NCBI GenBank assembly: GCA_003451645.1
Contig: DMER01000203.1
Span: forward strand, 5,044 to 21,743
Direction: 5' to 3'
Length of the DNA stretch: 16,700 bases
DNA from: Alphaproteobacteria bacterium
GTDB lineage: Bacteria; Pseudomonadota; Alphaproteobacteria; Micropepsales; Micropepsaceae
Positions 1 through 7,121 of the stretch are shown here, in pieces. Position numbers and translations under genes: made by a program. Within the stretch, counting starts at the first letter, position 1. Each line of letters begins with the position of its first letter. The notes under the pieces were generated by a model. That model searched no databases. It was not told where the DNA came from and worked only from the letters and a program-made list of their open reading frames with translations.

Positions 1-29
1 AAATCGAAGTGATTTGATCGCCCATTGCG

Positions 30-908
30 CTAAACGCGCGGGGCGGTCTTCTGTGCCTTGGTGGCGAGGAAGCAGCGCACGGCCAGTTCGCCTTTCTTGA
101 GGGCATCGTGGCGGGCGGTCCATTGTTTGACTTGATCGGTCAGCGCATCGCCCGCCCCTACCGTGCCAGTGGTTTGTGACCGCAAAACCGAAAGCACCAC
201 TTCTTTCATCTGTGTGAAGTTGGCGACGATCGCGTCCCGATAGCGCGCGGTGATGTCCACATCCGCATCAATGCGCAGACCTGCACTCACCAACGCGAAT
301 TGAACATCCGACAAGCGCCAAATGATGGGCAGATATTGGGCCGCGGCCCCGAAAATTGTTTGGCGGCGCTCGGCCGTAATGGGCTCAGGCCCGCTTACCA
401 AATCCACCAGGAACAGCATTCCTCCCGGTTTGAGCGCCGCACTCATCGCCTTGATGACTTGCGGGCGATCCTTGCGCTCATGCATGCGCATCACGCAAAT
501 GATTGCGTCGAATTGCCGCCCCGCAGGGAAGCCGTCACTGCGGGTGATCCCAAAATGCTTGATGCTGAACCCGGCAGTAACCCTTAGGTTCAAGGTATTG
601 GCGGCCTGCGCATAGCCTTGGTCCCACTCGTAGCAAACAACCCGCGAATTCAGCGTGTCGGCAAGTTCGCGCGCCATGCCGCATAGGGCGGAGCCGAAAA
701 TCGCCACGTCCTTGTCGCGGTTGAGTTTCAGGGCCGCAATGGCGTCCTTGGCGAAAACACGCTCGACGGGGATAAAAAAGCCCTCGCCCCATAAGGCTTG
801 AACGGCTTCGAGTTGCACTGCGGATACAGGGGGAGGCTGAGGGGCCGTCTCGCCCGCACGCGCCGTCTCACCACTCGGATTGGCGCCCTGCACTGCCACA
901 AAACTCAC
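30..908 (-). CDS. Class I SAM-methyltransferase-like protein
   Basis: The 292-residue protein has the outline of a Rossmann-fold methyltransferase. After a Pro/Ala-rich N-terminal tail (about 1-30) comes a short segment with LWGEGFF (39-45), seen in small-molecule methyltransferases. A motif I region follows at about 68-80, then an acidic residue after the second strand (E94). A post-II/IV segment reads FDAIICVM (133-140), and ALKPGG (158-163) precedes a hydrophobic strand. Motif I reads FGSALCGMAR instead of a glycine-rich GxGxG, so SAM binding is doubtful. The start is GTG, with GGGGA about 6 nt upstream. It lies 74 nt downstream of the lipoprotein hydrolase on the same strand and may be the tail of that operon. 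The substrate is unknown. The fold assignment is fairly secure; enzymatic activity is not. Confidence 0.65.
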   Translation of the reverse strand: MSFVAVQGANPSGETARAGETAPQPPPVSAVQLEAVQALWGEGFFIPVERVFAKDAIAALKLNRDKDVAIFGSALCGMARELADTLNSRVVCYEWDQGYAQAANTLNLRVTAGFSIKHFGITRSDGFPAGRQFDAIICVMRMHERKDRPQVIKAMSAALKPGGMLFLVDLVSGPEPITAERRQTIFGAAAQYLPIIWRLSDVQFALVSAGLRIDADVDITARYRDAIVANFTQMKEVVLSVLRSQTTGTVGAGDALTDQVKQWTARHDALKKGELAVRCFLATKAQKTAPRV

Positions 909-982
909 CCGGCTTCCCCACCCACGGGAAAACTGTAGCGCAGATTTCCATACAAGAGGTTACGCGGGTAATGTTTCTATCA

Positions 983-1960
983 CTACCTCTGGCTGTATCG
1001 CGCGAAAAACGCTGCGACCCGGTTAAAGACCAAATCCTGCTCTTTACCGTGCAGCAATAAATGGAAGCCGCCCTCAATGACCGCGAAGTCTGACCGTGAT
1101 CCCAGGGCCGAGTGGGCATCGCGCGCGGCAGCCATGGGGGCGATGTCGTCCTGGTCGCCATGGATAAAGAGCACCGGCCCTTGGACCGTGGCGAGCCGCT
1201 GATTGGCCGCCTCCATCAGCATGACGAGGCCATAAAGCGCATCCGCCCGCACCCGCTTGAGAATAAACGGGTCGGCCGCCATGGCTTTCAGCCGGTCCAC
1301 ATTGTCGCTTGGTTTGAGATCGAGGCCGCGCCCGGACAAGGGCTCCGCAGGCGTCAGATGCGCCAAGGTCCACAAGCCCGCGCGCTCCAGCCAGCCGAGC
1401 CGCGACCAACCCTGCAAGCCAGGGGCAATGAGTACCGTAGCGGCAACAGATGGCGGCTCCTCACTGCCCAAGGCAGCCAAAGCGACCGCGCCGCCCATGC
1501 TCTCGCCCACCAGATAGACCGGCACGCCCGGATGGCGCGCCTGGACCAAGCGCACCGCGTCGGTGACATCGCGGGTCAGGGCGTCCGTACCCGGCCAAAC
1601 GCCATCGCCCAGCGTGCGGCCAAAGCCACGCTGATCATAGGCATAGGTGGTGAAGCCTTGGCCCCGCCAATGCTCCGCCGCCGGACGAAAGGTCTCGCCA
1701 TAATCGTTCATCCCATGCAAGGCGACGATGACGCCCCGTACCGGGCCCTCGGCCTGCCACACCGACCAGCGCAAGCGATAGCCATCGCGGGCAATGAAGG
1801 CCTGGTCAGACGTCTCAATTGCGGCTGCTGGCGCGCCTGGGCCCGGCGCCAGGATCTGCGGCCCGGCGCAGGCGGAGAGCAGCAGCAGGGCCGCAGCTAG
1901 GAGCCCAAGGCCTGCACTACCCGCGCGCGCAATTCCGGCAAGACCTGCTCTTCGAACCAT
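983..1960 (-). CDS. Exported lipoprotein alpha/beta hydrolase (monoacylglycerol lipase-like)
   Basis: A 325-residue serine hydrolase of the Hydrolase_4 (S33/monoglyceride lipase) type. The N-terminus MVRRAGLAG followed by a hydrophobic stretch and LLSAC gives a lipobox with Cys31, so the mature protein should be lipid-anchored. The oxyanion region is ALHGMN (80-85) and the nucleophile elbow is GESMGG with Ser154. HGDQDD supplies the likely acid Asp271, and GGFH the likely His300. The open frame extends further upstream to 2173, but the ATG at 1960 is the one that places a positively charged n-region just before the hydrophobic core. This makes its first 64 nt overlap the end of the glycosylase-like gene. 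The likely role is hydrolysis of lipid or other esters at the envelope; the substrate is not known. Confidence 0.85.
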   Translation of the reverse strand: MVRRAGLAGIARAGSAGLGLLAAALLLLSACAGPQILAPGPGAPAAAIETSDQAFIARDGYRLRWSVWQAEGPVRGVIVALHGMNDYGETFRPAAEHWRGQGFTTYAYDQRGFGRTLGDGVWPGTDALTRDVTDAVRLVQARHPGVPVYLVGESMGGAVALAALGSEEPPSVAATVLIAPGLQGWSRLGWLERAGLWTLAHLTPAEPLSGRGLDLKPSDNVDRLKAMAADPFILKRVRADALYGLVMLMEAANQRLATVQGPVLFIHGDQDDIAPMAAARDAHSALGSRSDFAVIEGGFHLLLHGKEQDLVFNRVAAFFARYSQR

Positions 1961-2475
1961 GGATTTTGCTTCAGCCAGCCATTGTTGCGCCATGATGGGT
2001 GCGGCAGGGGCATCGCCTCCGGCAGATAGTCGCGGAAGGCCGCCACCGTCGCGGTCAGGCCCGACCTTACCCGATCCCCCAAATGCCAGCGCTGGGCATA
2101 GGCGCCAATCAGCACACGAAAGCGCAACTGTGGCATTTGCGCCATAAGCGGCGCGCGCCAAGTCCTGGCGCATTCGGGCCTGGGCGGCCGGTCGCCGCCC
2201 TTGGCGTCGAGGCCAGGAAAGCAGAACCCCATCGGCACAATCGCAATGTCTGCCTCGTTATAGAAGCGCTCCGGGGACAGATCGAGCCAAGCGCGCAGGC
2301 GCTCGCCTGAGGGGTCGCTGAAGGGGACGCCGCTCGCATGCACCCGGGTGCCGGGCGCCTGGCCCGCGATCAGCAGGCGGGCGGTGGACGATACTCTGAG
2401 CACGGGCCTGGGCTCCAAATGCCCGGCGCAAAGGCGGCAGGCCCGGATGTCCGACACCAATGCATCAAGGGCCAT
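1897..2475 (-). CDS. Uracil-DNA glycosylase family protein (Fe-S type)
   Basis: A 192-residue member of the uracil-DNA glycosylase superfamily, resembling the group usually annotated as 'uracil-DNA glycosylase family protein'. The active-site motif 1 equivalent is GQAPG (38-42) and the motif 2 equivalent is HPSWRNN (159-165). Four cysteines, CRLC (Cys13, Cys16), Cys85 and Cys102, have the C-x2-C...C-x16-C spacing typical of Fe-S family 4/5 glycosylases, so a 4Fe-4S cluster is likely. The probable role is base-excision repair, but the group is poorly characterised and substrate specificity cannot be read from sequence. Its start codon lies only 3 nt beyond the AtuA stop, with no clear Shine-Dalgarno, which suggests translational coupling. 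Its 3' end overlaps the next gene by 64 nt in another frame. Confidence 0.85.
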   Translation of the reverse strand: MALDALVSDIRACRLCAGHLEPRPVLRVSSTARLLIAGQAPGTRVHASGVPFSDPSGERLRAWLDLSPERFYNEADIAIVPMGFCFPGLDAKGGDRPPRPECARTWRAPLMAQMPQLRFRVLIGAYAQRWHLGDRVRSGLTATVAAFRDYLPEAMPLPHPSWRNNGWLKQNPWFEEQVLPELRARVVQALGS

Positions 2476-2478
2476 CAG

Positions 2479-4275
2479 CTAGAGCATCTGCGCGAGCTCA
2501 GGCGGCACCGGCACGGGGAACTCCAGCAGGATCTGCGCATGGGCTTTGCCTTGCGGGTCATTGCGCAGACTGGCGATGCCGCCGCCGCCCAAGGACTGCG
2601 GCAGGAGGAAGTTGAGCGCAGGCACGCCTGGCAGCTCAAAGCGTTCGCACACGCCCTCGCCCGCATCGAACAAGTGGCCCAAATAGGTGGCGACGGCGCG
2701 GGCGCTCAGCGTCGCGCGGATATAAGGCATGTAATCCGGCTTGCGCGCGATGATGCCAATGTTCGAGGCGTTCCCTTTGTCGCCGCTGCGGCCATAGGCG
2801 AGTTTGATCAGGGGCACATGAACGCCGCCGGTGACGTGCGCGGAGGCCAAGCCGTCAGGGCGCTTAATGGCGGACGGCGTAAAGCCGCCCGCGGTGCGAA
2901 TGGCGACCGGCGTCGCATTGGGCCCGCTATGGCACGTGACCTCTACCGCGGACTTTGGCATCAGGAACGAGAACAGCCGCACGACGGGAGAGACCTTGGG
3001 CCGGTTGCCGCCAAGGCCCGTGAAGCCTTGCGCGAAGGAGGTGGCGCCGGATGCCGCCTCCCGCACCAGCATGTTCAGAGCCCGCTCCTCAGGGTGTTTG
3101 GCGGCCAGTTTCAGGATGACCTCTCGAGATGCGAGCGCCCCTGGCCGCGCATGGGGGCCGTACGAGGCCTCCGTGCCGACAATCTCAACGCTGCTCTCGG
3201 TCAGAGGCGCCATATTCGCGTCGCGCAGCATGCGCTCCATCCGTTTGAGGACGGCATGGCCTGTGCGCTCGGCCTTTATCCGTGCGTCGATGCCGCCGAT
3301 GGTGATGTAATAGCCGACCCGGAAGCCGTCCTCATAGGTCGCACAAACCTTGTAGTGCCCGGACGGCGGCGTGCCTTTGGCGCCCGACACGCGCACACGG
3401 TTTGGCCCCACCTCTTCGATGCGAACGCCTGAGAAGTCGCACGTCACATCCGGCAGCAAATAGGCTTGCGGGTCGCCGATCTCATACACAAGCTGCTCGG
3501 CAATGGTGCCAAAGGTGACACAACCGCCCGTGCCTGCGGGCTTGGTAATCTCAAAGACGCCATCCTTGCCAATCGTGCAAATCGGATAGCCAATATTGGC
3601 CCAATCCTCACTGTCCTGATAATCCGTATACACACCACCACAGGCCTGCGCGCCGCATTCGATGATGTGACCGGCAAGGCTGCCCGCCGCCAGGAGATCA
3701 TAATCCGTGTCCGCCCAGCCAAACTCATAAAGACAGGGACCGAGTGTCACGGCGCTATCGACCACGCGGCCTGTGATAACAATGTCGGCGCCTTGAGCCA
3801 GCGCCTGCGCGATCGCGCGTGCGCCCAAATAGGCGTTCATCGAGGCCAGGCGCTCCGGCAAGATCTCGCCGGTGAACATCTCCTTAGGCGCCGATTGGCG
3901 GATCTCCGCCTCCCGGGCTAGCAGATCGTCGCCCGTCACATAGGCAACCTTGAGCGACAGCCCTTGCGCGGCGATGAGCGCCTCGATCGCCTCAGCACAA
4001 GCACGCGGATTGACACCGCCCGCATTGGAAATGACCTTGACCCCTTGAGCCGCGATGTCCTTGAGGCAGGCCTTCATGGTCGCGGTCACAAAATCATGCG
4101 CATAGCCCATCTTGGGGTCGCGGGCCCGCTGACGCGCCAAGATCGACATGGTGATCTCCGCCAAATAGTCGAAGACCAAATAGTCGATGTTCTTGGAGGC
4201 GAGCAATTGCGGCGCGGCGAGCATGCTGTCGCCCCAAAAAGCTGACGCGCCGCCGAGGCGGATGGTGGATTTCAT
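2479..4275 (-). CDS. AtuA family (DUF1446) protein with C-terminal AtuA-like domain
   Basis: A 598-residue two-domain protein. The long N-terminal AtuA/DUF1446 domain occupies roughly residues 4-450, with typical segments FDYLAEITM (35-43), SNAGGVNP (83-90), ITGRVVDSA (167-175) and GHIIECGAQACGG (202-214). The C-terminal AtuA-like small domain is at about 487-587 and begins with KLAYGRSGDKGNASNIGI (491-508). AtuA was named from the acyclic terpene (citronellol/geraniol) utilisation cluster of Pseudomonas, but its biochemical activity is not established and homologues are widespread. None of the other terpene-pathway genes (biotin carboxylase subunits, dehydrogenases) is visible nearby, so a terpene role cannot be assumed. 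AGGGA sits about 9 nt before the ATG. It is 31 nt downstream of the GNAT gene and 3 nt upstream of the glycosylase-like gene, well placed in the argC operon. Confidence 0.88.
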   Translation of the reverse strand: MKSTIRLGGASAFWGDSMLAAPQLLASKNIDYLVFDYLAEITMSILARQRARDPKMGYAHDFVTATMKACLKDIAAQGVKVISNAGGVNPRACAEAIEALIAAQGLSLKVAYVTGDDLLAREAEIRQSAPKEMFTGEILPERLASMNAYLGARAIAQALAQGADIVITGRVVDSAVTLGPCLYEFGWADTDYDLLAAGSLAGHIIECGAQACGGVYTDYQDSEDWANIGYPICTIGKDGVFEITKPAGTGGCVTFGTIAEQLVYEIGDPQAYLLPDVTCDFSGVRIEEVGPNRVRVSGAKGTPPSGHYKVCATYEDGFRVGYYITIGGIDARIKAERTGHAVLKRMERMLRDANMAPLTESSVEIVGTEASYGPHARPGALASREVILKLAAKHPEERALNMLVREAASGATSFAQGFTGLGGNRPKVSPVVRLFSFLMPKSAVEVTCHSGPNATPVAIRTAGGFTPSAIKRPDGLASAHVTGGVHVPLIKLAYGRSGDKGNASNIGIIARKPDYMPYIRATLSARAVATYLGHLFDAGEGVCERFELPGVPALNFLLPQSLGGGGIASLRNDPQGKAHAQILLEFPVPVPPELAQML

Positions 4276-4306
4276 GGCTGCGTTCCCTTTGTTGTTTGTC
4301 GTCAGC

Positions 4307-4783
4307 CTAACGGTTGAGCCCGGCTTGTTCCACCCCGCACACCATCTGGATCACCGGCCTGCCTGAGTTGGGGTTGATCCCTTCCCCCACTTGCACGAAC
4401 CCATGACGCTGGTAGAGCGCGATGGCCGTGTGATTGTCGGCATTGACCTCAAGGTTCAGGCGTGAGGACCCATGGTCTTTGCACCATTGGATTAGTGCGC
4501 CGCCAACGCCGCGCCCCCAATGCGCCAGCCCCACCACCAATTGATTGATGTGACCTGTCGCCGGGTCGAGCGTAACAAAGCCTGCGAGCTGTGCGGTGGC
4601 CGTGTGTGTGGCAAGGCAAATCAAAACGCCCTGAGCGTGAAACGCGGTCAGCCGCTCGATGAGCCAGACGCGCCGTGCCTCGAAGTCGATCTCAGGATAG
4701 GCCCTTTGCCAGCTCTCCACCCAAAGATCGGCCATAGCGTGCATTTGGGAGCCGTCAAACAGCGTGAAGCGCAGCGCCGTCAT
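4307..4783 (-). CDS. GNAT-family N-acetyltransferase
   Basis: A 158-residue single-domain acetyltransferase of the Gcn5-related family. The core strand and acetyl-CoA loop read HINQLVVGLAHWGRGVGGAL (88-107), which contains the (Q/R)xxGxG/A-type pyrophosphate-binding loop. The C-terminal half has LEVNADNHTAIALYQRHGF, the usual motif B region with the Asn and Tyr common in this family. The frame is open up to 4945, but the ATG at 4783 overlaps the argC stop as ATGA, so translation is almost certainly coupled to argC. The acceptor substrate is unknown. Proximity to argC does not show that it acts in arginine synthesis, since it lacks the features of ArgA or ArgJ. Confidence 0.85.
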   Translation of the reverse strand: MTALRFTLFDGSQMHAMADLWVESWQRAYPEIDFEARRVWLIERLTAFHAQGVLICLATHTATAQLAGFVTLDPATGHINQLVVGLAHWGRGVGGALIQWCKDHGSSRLNLEVNADNHTAIALYQRHGFVQVGEGINPNSGRPVIQMVCGVEQAGLNR

Positions 4784-5829
4784 GGGAAGAGCGGCAACTG
4801 CTCCAGCCCCATGGTCTCGGGCAGACCGAACATGATGTTGAAGTTCTGAACACCCTGCCCCGTCGCGCCCTTCACCAGATTGTCGAGCACCGACACGATA
4901 ATCGCGCGCTCCGGCAAGCGGTCTTGTGCCACACCGATGAAGCAATGGTTGGAACCGCGCACATGGCGCGTCTGCGGCGTCTGGCCAAAGGGGAGCACAT
5001 GCACAAAGGGCTCCTTGGCGAAGCGGGTGCTCAACTGTGCGTGAAGCCTAGCCGCATTGTGCCCATTGATGCCGCGCACATAGATCGTGGCCAGCATACC
5101 CCGGTTCATCGGCATCAAATGCGGCGTGAAGGTTGCCGTCACCGGCCGCCCCGCCGCCTTGGACAATTCTTGGTCCAGCTCGGCCATATGCCGGTGGTGA
5201 CCGACACCATAGGCATGCAGACCCTCCGCCACCTCAGTATGCAGATTGGCCTGTTTCTCGCTGCGCCCTGCGCCCGAGACGCCAGACTTTGCATCGACAA
5301 TGATGTCCTCAAGGCTGATCAGCTTTTCCTCAACCAGAGGAATGAGCGGCAGCAAGGTTGTGGTGGGGTAGCAGCCGGGACAGGCGGCGATGCGCGCCTT
5401 GGCCAAGCGCTCCCGGGCAAATTCCGTTAGGGCGTAGACAGCGCCGGCTTGCAAGCCCGGCGCCTGATGCTCATGGGCGTACCATTTCTGGTAAAGCTGC
5501 GGTTGCTCCAAGCGGAAATCGGCGGAAATGTCGATCAGGCGCACATGCTCCGGCACGCTCAGCGCCACTTCCTGGGTCGTCGCGTGCGGCAGACAGAGAA
5601 ATGCGGCGTCGATATCGGTCCAGACTATGTCCTTGATGCTGATCAGACGCGGCAGGTCGAGCACCGCGAAGTGCCCAAACACGTCGGATGCCAGATCGCC
5701 GGCGCGCCGGTCGCCGGTCAGCGCCACAATCCGCACGCGAGGATGGCGGGACAAGAGGCGGATCGCCTCAGCGCCTGTATAGCCTGAGGCGCCCAGAATG
5801 GCGACGCGGATCAGTGGCTCGGTGCTCAT
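4780..5829 (-). CDS. argC: N-acetyl-gamma-glutamyl-phosphate reductase
   Basis: A 349-residue ArgC. It reduces N-acetyl-glutamyl-5-phosphate to the semialdehyde with NADPH, the third step of arginine synthesis, in the cytoplasm. The N-terminal NAD(P)-binding loop is LGASGYTGAE (12-21). The catalytic cysteine is Cys153 in CPGCYPTT, where most family members have Asn-Pro-Gly-Cys. KSGVSGAGR (181-189), a His-rich substrate segment at 205-214 (HAYGVGHHRH) and DNLVKGATGQ with QNFN near the end are all typical. The frame also contains a GTG 42 nt upstream (5871), but the ATG at 5829 has AAGGA about 9 nt before it and fits the usual length. The gene lies downstream of the rpsI terminator, so it probably has its own promoter. 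It overlaps the GNAT gene by 4 nt. Confidence 0.97.
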   Translation of the reverse strand: MSTEPLIRVAILGASGYTGAEAIRLLSRHPRVRIVALTGDRRAGDLASDVFGHFAVLDLPRLISIKDIVWTDIDAAFLCLPHATTQEVALSVPEHVRLIDISADFRLEQPQLYQKWYAHEHQAPGLQAGAVYALTEFARERLAKARIAACPGCYPTTTLLPLIPLVEEKLISLEDIIVDAKSGVSGAGRSEKQANLHTEVAEGLHAYGVGHHRHMAELDQELSKAAGRPVTATFTPHLMPMNRGMLATIYVRGINGHNAARLHAQLSTRFAKEPFVHVLPFGQTPQTRHVRGSNHCFIGVAQDRLPERAIIVSVLDNLVKGATGQGVQNFNIMFGLPETMGLEQLPLFP

Positions 5830-5884
5830 CGGTGTTGGTCCTTTGGCCTCGCTTTGAGGTGCGACGGTCACCGCGTCATGTCAA

Positions 5885-5899
5885 GATGCTGATAGCATC
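5885..5899. promoter_or_regulatory. Short palindrome upstream of argC
   Basis: GATGCT-gat-AGCATC is a perfect 6-bp inverted repeat with a 3-nt centre. It lies between the rpsI terminator and the argC start, about 56 nt before the start codon. A TTGACA-like hexamer on the minus strand (5884-5879) abuts it, but no convincing -10 follows at 17 nt. It could be an operator for the argC operon or a small hairpin in its leader. The repeat is seen directly; the role is a guess. Confidence 0.3.
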
Positions 5900-5916
5900 C
5901 ATCAAGTATGGCCAAC

Positions 5917-5943
5917 AAAAAAGGGCGCCCGGTTGGGGCGCCC
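5917..5943 (-). terminator. Rho-independent terminator after rpsI
   Basis: On the minus strand GGGCGCCC, a 5-nt loop and GGGCGCCC are followed directly by six T residues. This 8-bp all-GC stem with a U tract begins about 26 nt past the rpsI stop codon. It should end the rplM-rpsI transcript before argC. Confidence 0.93.
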
Positions 5944-5968
5944 GACTGTCTCGCGATAAAGATAAGCC

Positions 5969-6463
5969 TTAGCGCTTGGAGAATTGGAAGCTGCGGCGGG
6001 CTTTGACCTTGCCGTATTTCTTGCGCTCGACCACGCGCGGATCGCGGGTCAGATAGCCGCCTGCGCGTAATGTGGACCCCAAATCGGGTTCATAAATGCG
6101 TAAGCACTTGGCAATGCCATGGCGTAGCGCACCCGCCTGACCCGACAAGCCGCCGCCCACAATCGTGGCAAAAATGTCGTAGGAGGCCGCGCGATTGGTG
6201 GCGACCAATGGCTGACGCAGGATCATGCGCAAGACTGGCCGCGCGAAGTAGACCTCTTCAGTGCGGTAATTCACGGTCACCTTGCCCGAACCGGGCTTGA
6301 GCCAAACGCGCGCGATGGCGTTTTTCCGCTTGCCGGTCGCATAGGCGCGGCCCAGCGCGTCCAACTTGCGCTCCGCAGCCTCCTGACCTTGCGCGTCCCC
6401 ACCGGTTTGGCGCTTGATCAACGTGCTCTTCATGTCGCCTAAAGTTTGTGTCGTCTCGGACAT
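5969..6463 (-). CDS. rpsI: 30S ribosomal protein S9
   Basis: A 164-residue S9 (uS9). The core begins near residue 40 with [21 protein letters not shown] and ends in the characteristic [11 protein letters not shown] tail, whose C-terminal arginine reaches the tRNA in the P site of the 30S subunit. [19 protein letters not shown] shortly before it is also highly conserved. A roughly 35-residue N-terminal extension precedes the core, which is common in alphaproteobacterial S9. The gene follows rplM by 17 nt, the usual L13-S9 pair, and is followed by a strong terminator. Confidence 0.98.
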   Translation of the reverse strand: MSETTQTLGDMKSTLIKRQTGGDAQGQEAAERKLDALGRAYATGKRKNAIARVWLKPGSGKVTVNYRTEEVYFARPVLRMILRQPLVATNRAASYDIFATIVGGGLSGQAGALRHGIAKCLRIYEPDLGSTLRAGGYLTRDPRVVERKKYGKVKARRSFQFSKR

Positions 6464-6480
6464 ATGTGTGTGCCTTACGC

Positions 6481-6960
6481 TTAGCCGGTACGGGTGTTCT
6501 TGCGGTTCATCGCCTTGACGTCCAGCGGCTTGGGCTGCTGCGCCGTGTGCGGATGATCCTTGCCCTTGTAGACCTTGAGGTTCCGCATAAGCTGACGCCC
6601 CAAGGGGCCGCGCAGCAGCATACGCTCCACCGCCTTTTCAACGACGCGTTCAGGGAACTTGCCGCCGAGGATCTTGCCCACGGCGCGCTCTTTGATGCCA
6701 CCGGGATAGCCCGTATGCCAATAGAATACCTTGTCGGTCAGCTTGTTGCCCGTGAACACGACCTTATCGGCATTCACGACAATGACGTTGTCGCCACAAT
6801 CCATGTGCGGCGTGTAGATCGGCTTGTGCTTGCCCTTGAGCCGGGTCGCGATGATGGTGGCGAGACGCCCCACGACCAGCCCCTCGGCATCGATCAATAT
6901 CCAGTCTTTCTTGATGTCGGCGGCCTTGGCCGATGTTGTGCTGGCCGTTTGCAGTACCAT
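6481..6960 (-). CDS. rplM: 50S ribosomal protein L13
   Basis: A 159-residue L13 (uL13), an early-assembly protein of the large subunit. Diagnostic segments include [17 protein letters not shown] (19-35), [17 protein letters not shown], the conserved HTGYPGG, and GMLP-region equivalents reading [19 protein letters not shown], with HPHTAQQP near the end. The frame opens 18 nt earlier, but the ATG at 6960 has GAGGA about 10 nt upstream and gives the normal length. The promoter at 6991-7019 would leave a leader of roughly 25 nt. Cotranscribed with rpsI. Confidence 0.98.
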   Translation of the reverse strand: MVLQTASTTSAKAADIKKDWILIDAEGLVVGRLATIIATRLKGKHKPIYTPHMDCGDNVIVVNADKVVFTGNKLTDKVFYWHTGYPGGIKERAVGKILGGKFPERVVEKAVERMLLRGPLGRQLMRNLKVYKGKDHPHTAQQPKPLDVKAMNRKNTRTG

Positions 6961-6990
6961 TGTTCCCAATCCTCGCAATCGAAGGCGCGG

Positions 6991-7019
6991 TGACTACGCA
7001 ATCGGGACCGGGGTGTCAA
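6991..7019 (-). promoter_or_regulatory. Probable sigma-70-type promoter of rplM-rpsI
   Basis: On the minus strand a perfect TTGACA (-35, 7019-7014) is separated by exactly 17 nt from TAGTCA (-10, 6996-6991). This is a plausible vegetative promoter about 30 nt upstream of the L13 start codon. The -10 is only a partial match. Confidence 0.6.
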
Positions 7020-7051
7020 GGGAAAAGGCTAATTTGGCTGGCTTTTTGTGT

Positions 7052-7071
7052 TGCGGTATCCTGATACCGCA
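7052..7071. promoter_or_regulatory. Perfect 9-bp inverted repeat (operator-like)
   Basis: TGCGGTATC-ct-GATACCGCA is a perfect 9+9 dyad with a 2-nt centre. It lies between the divergent rplM and crotonase genes, about 32 nt upstream of the rplM -35 box and about 50 nt before the crotonase start. No T-run follows on either strand, so it does not look like a terminator. The symmetry suits a dimeric repressor site. The regulator is unknown. Confidence 0.45.
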
Positions 7072-7121
7072 CTCGGATGTTGACCCTCGCTTAGGCGGCT
7101 CTGCTGCGCTACAACGCGGCG

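Noticed and set aside
1..25. Possible start (ATG on minus strand at 25) of a further gene after the methyltransferase
   Set aside because: Only eight codons fit in the window and there is no ribosome binding site, so it cannot be supported.
983..2173. Longer form of the hydrolase starting at 2173
   Set aside because: It would overlap the glycosylase-like gene by 277 nt and bury the lipoprotein signal peptide inside the protein. The ATG at 1960 fits better.
2338..3432. Long plus-strand open frame opposite the glycosylase-like and AtuA genes
   Set aside because: The translation is Arg/Gly/Ala-rich with no domain resemblance, and both antisense genes are clearly real. It is a GC-rich shadow frame.
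4784..4945. N-terminal extension of the GNAT protein
   Set aside because: It is read through argC in another frame with no family similarity, and the ATGA junction at 4780-4783 supports the short form.
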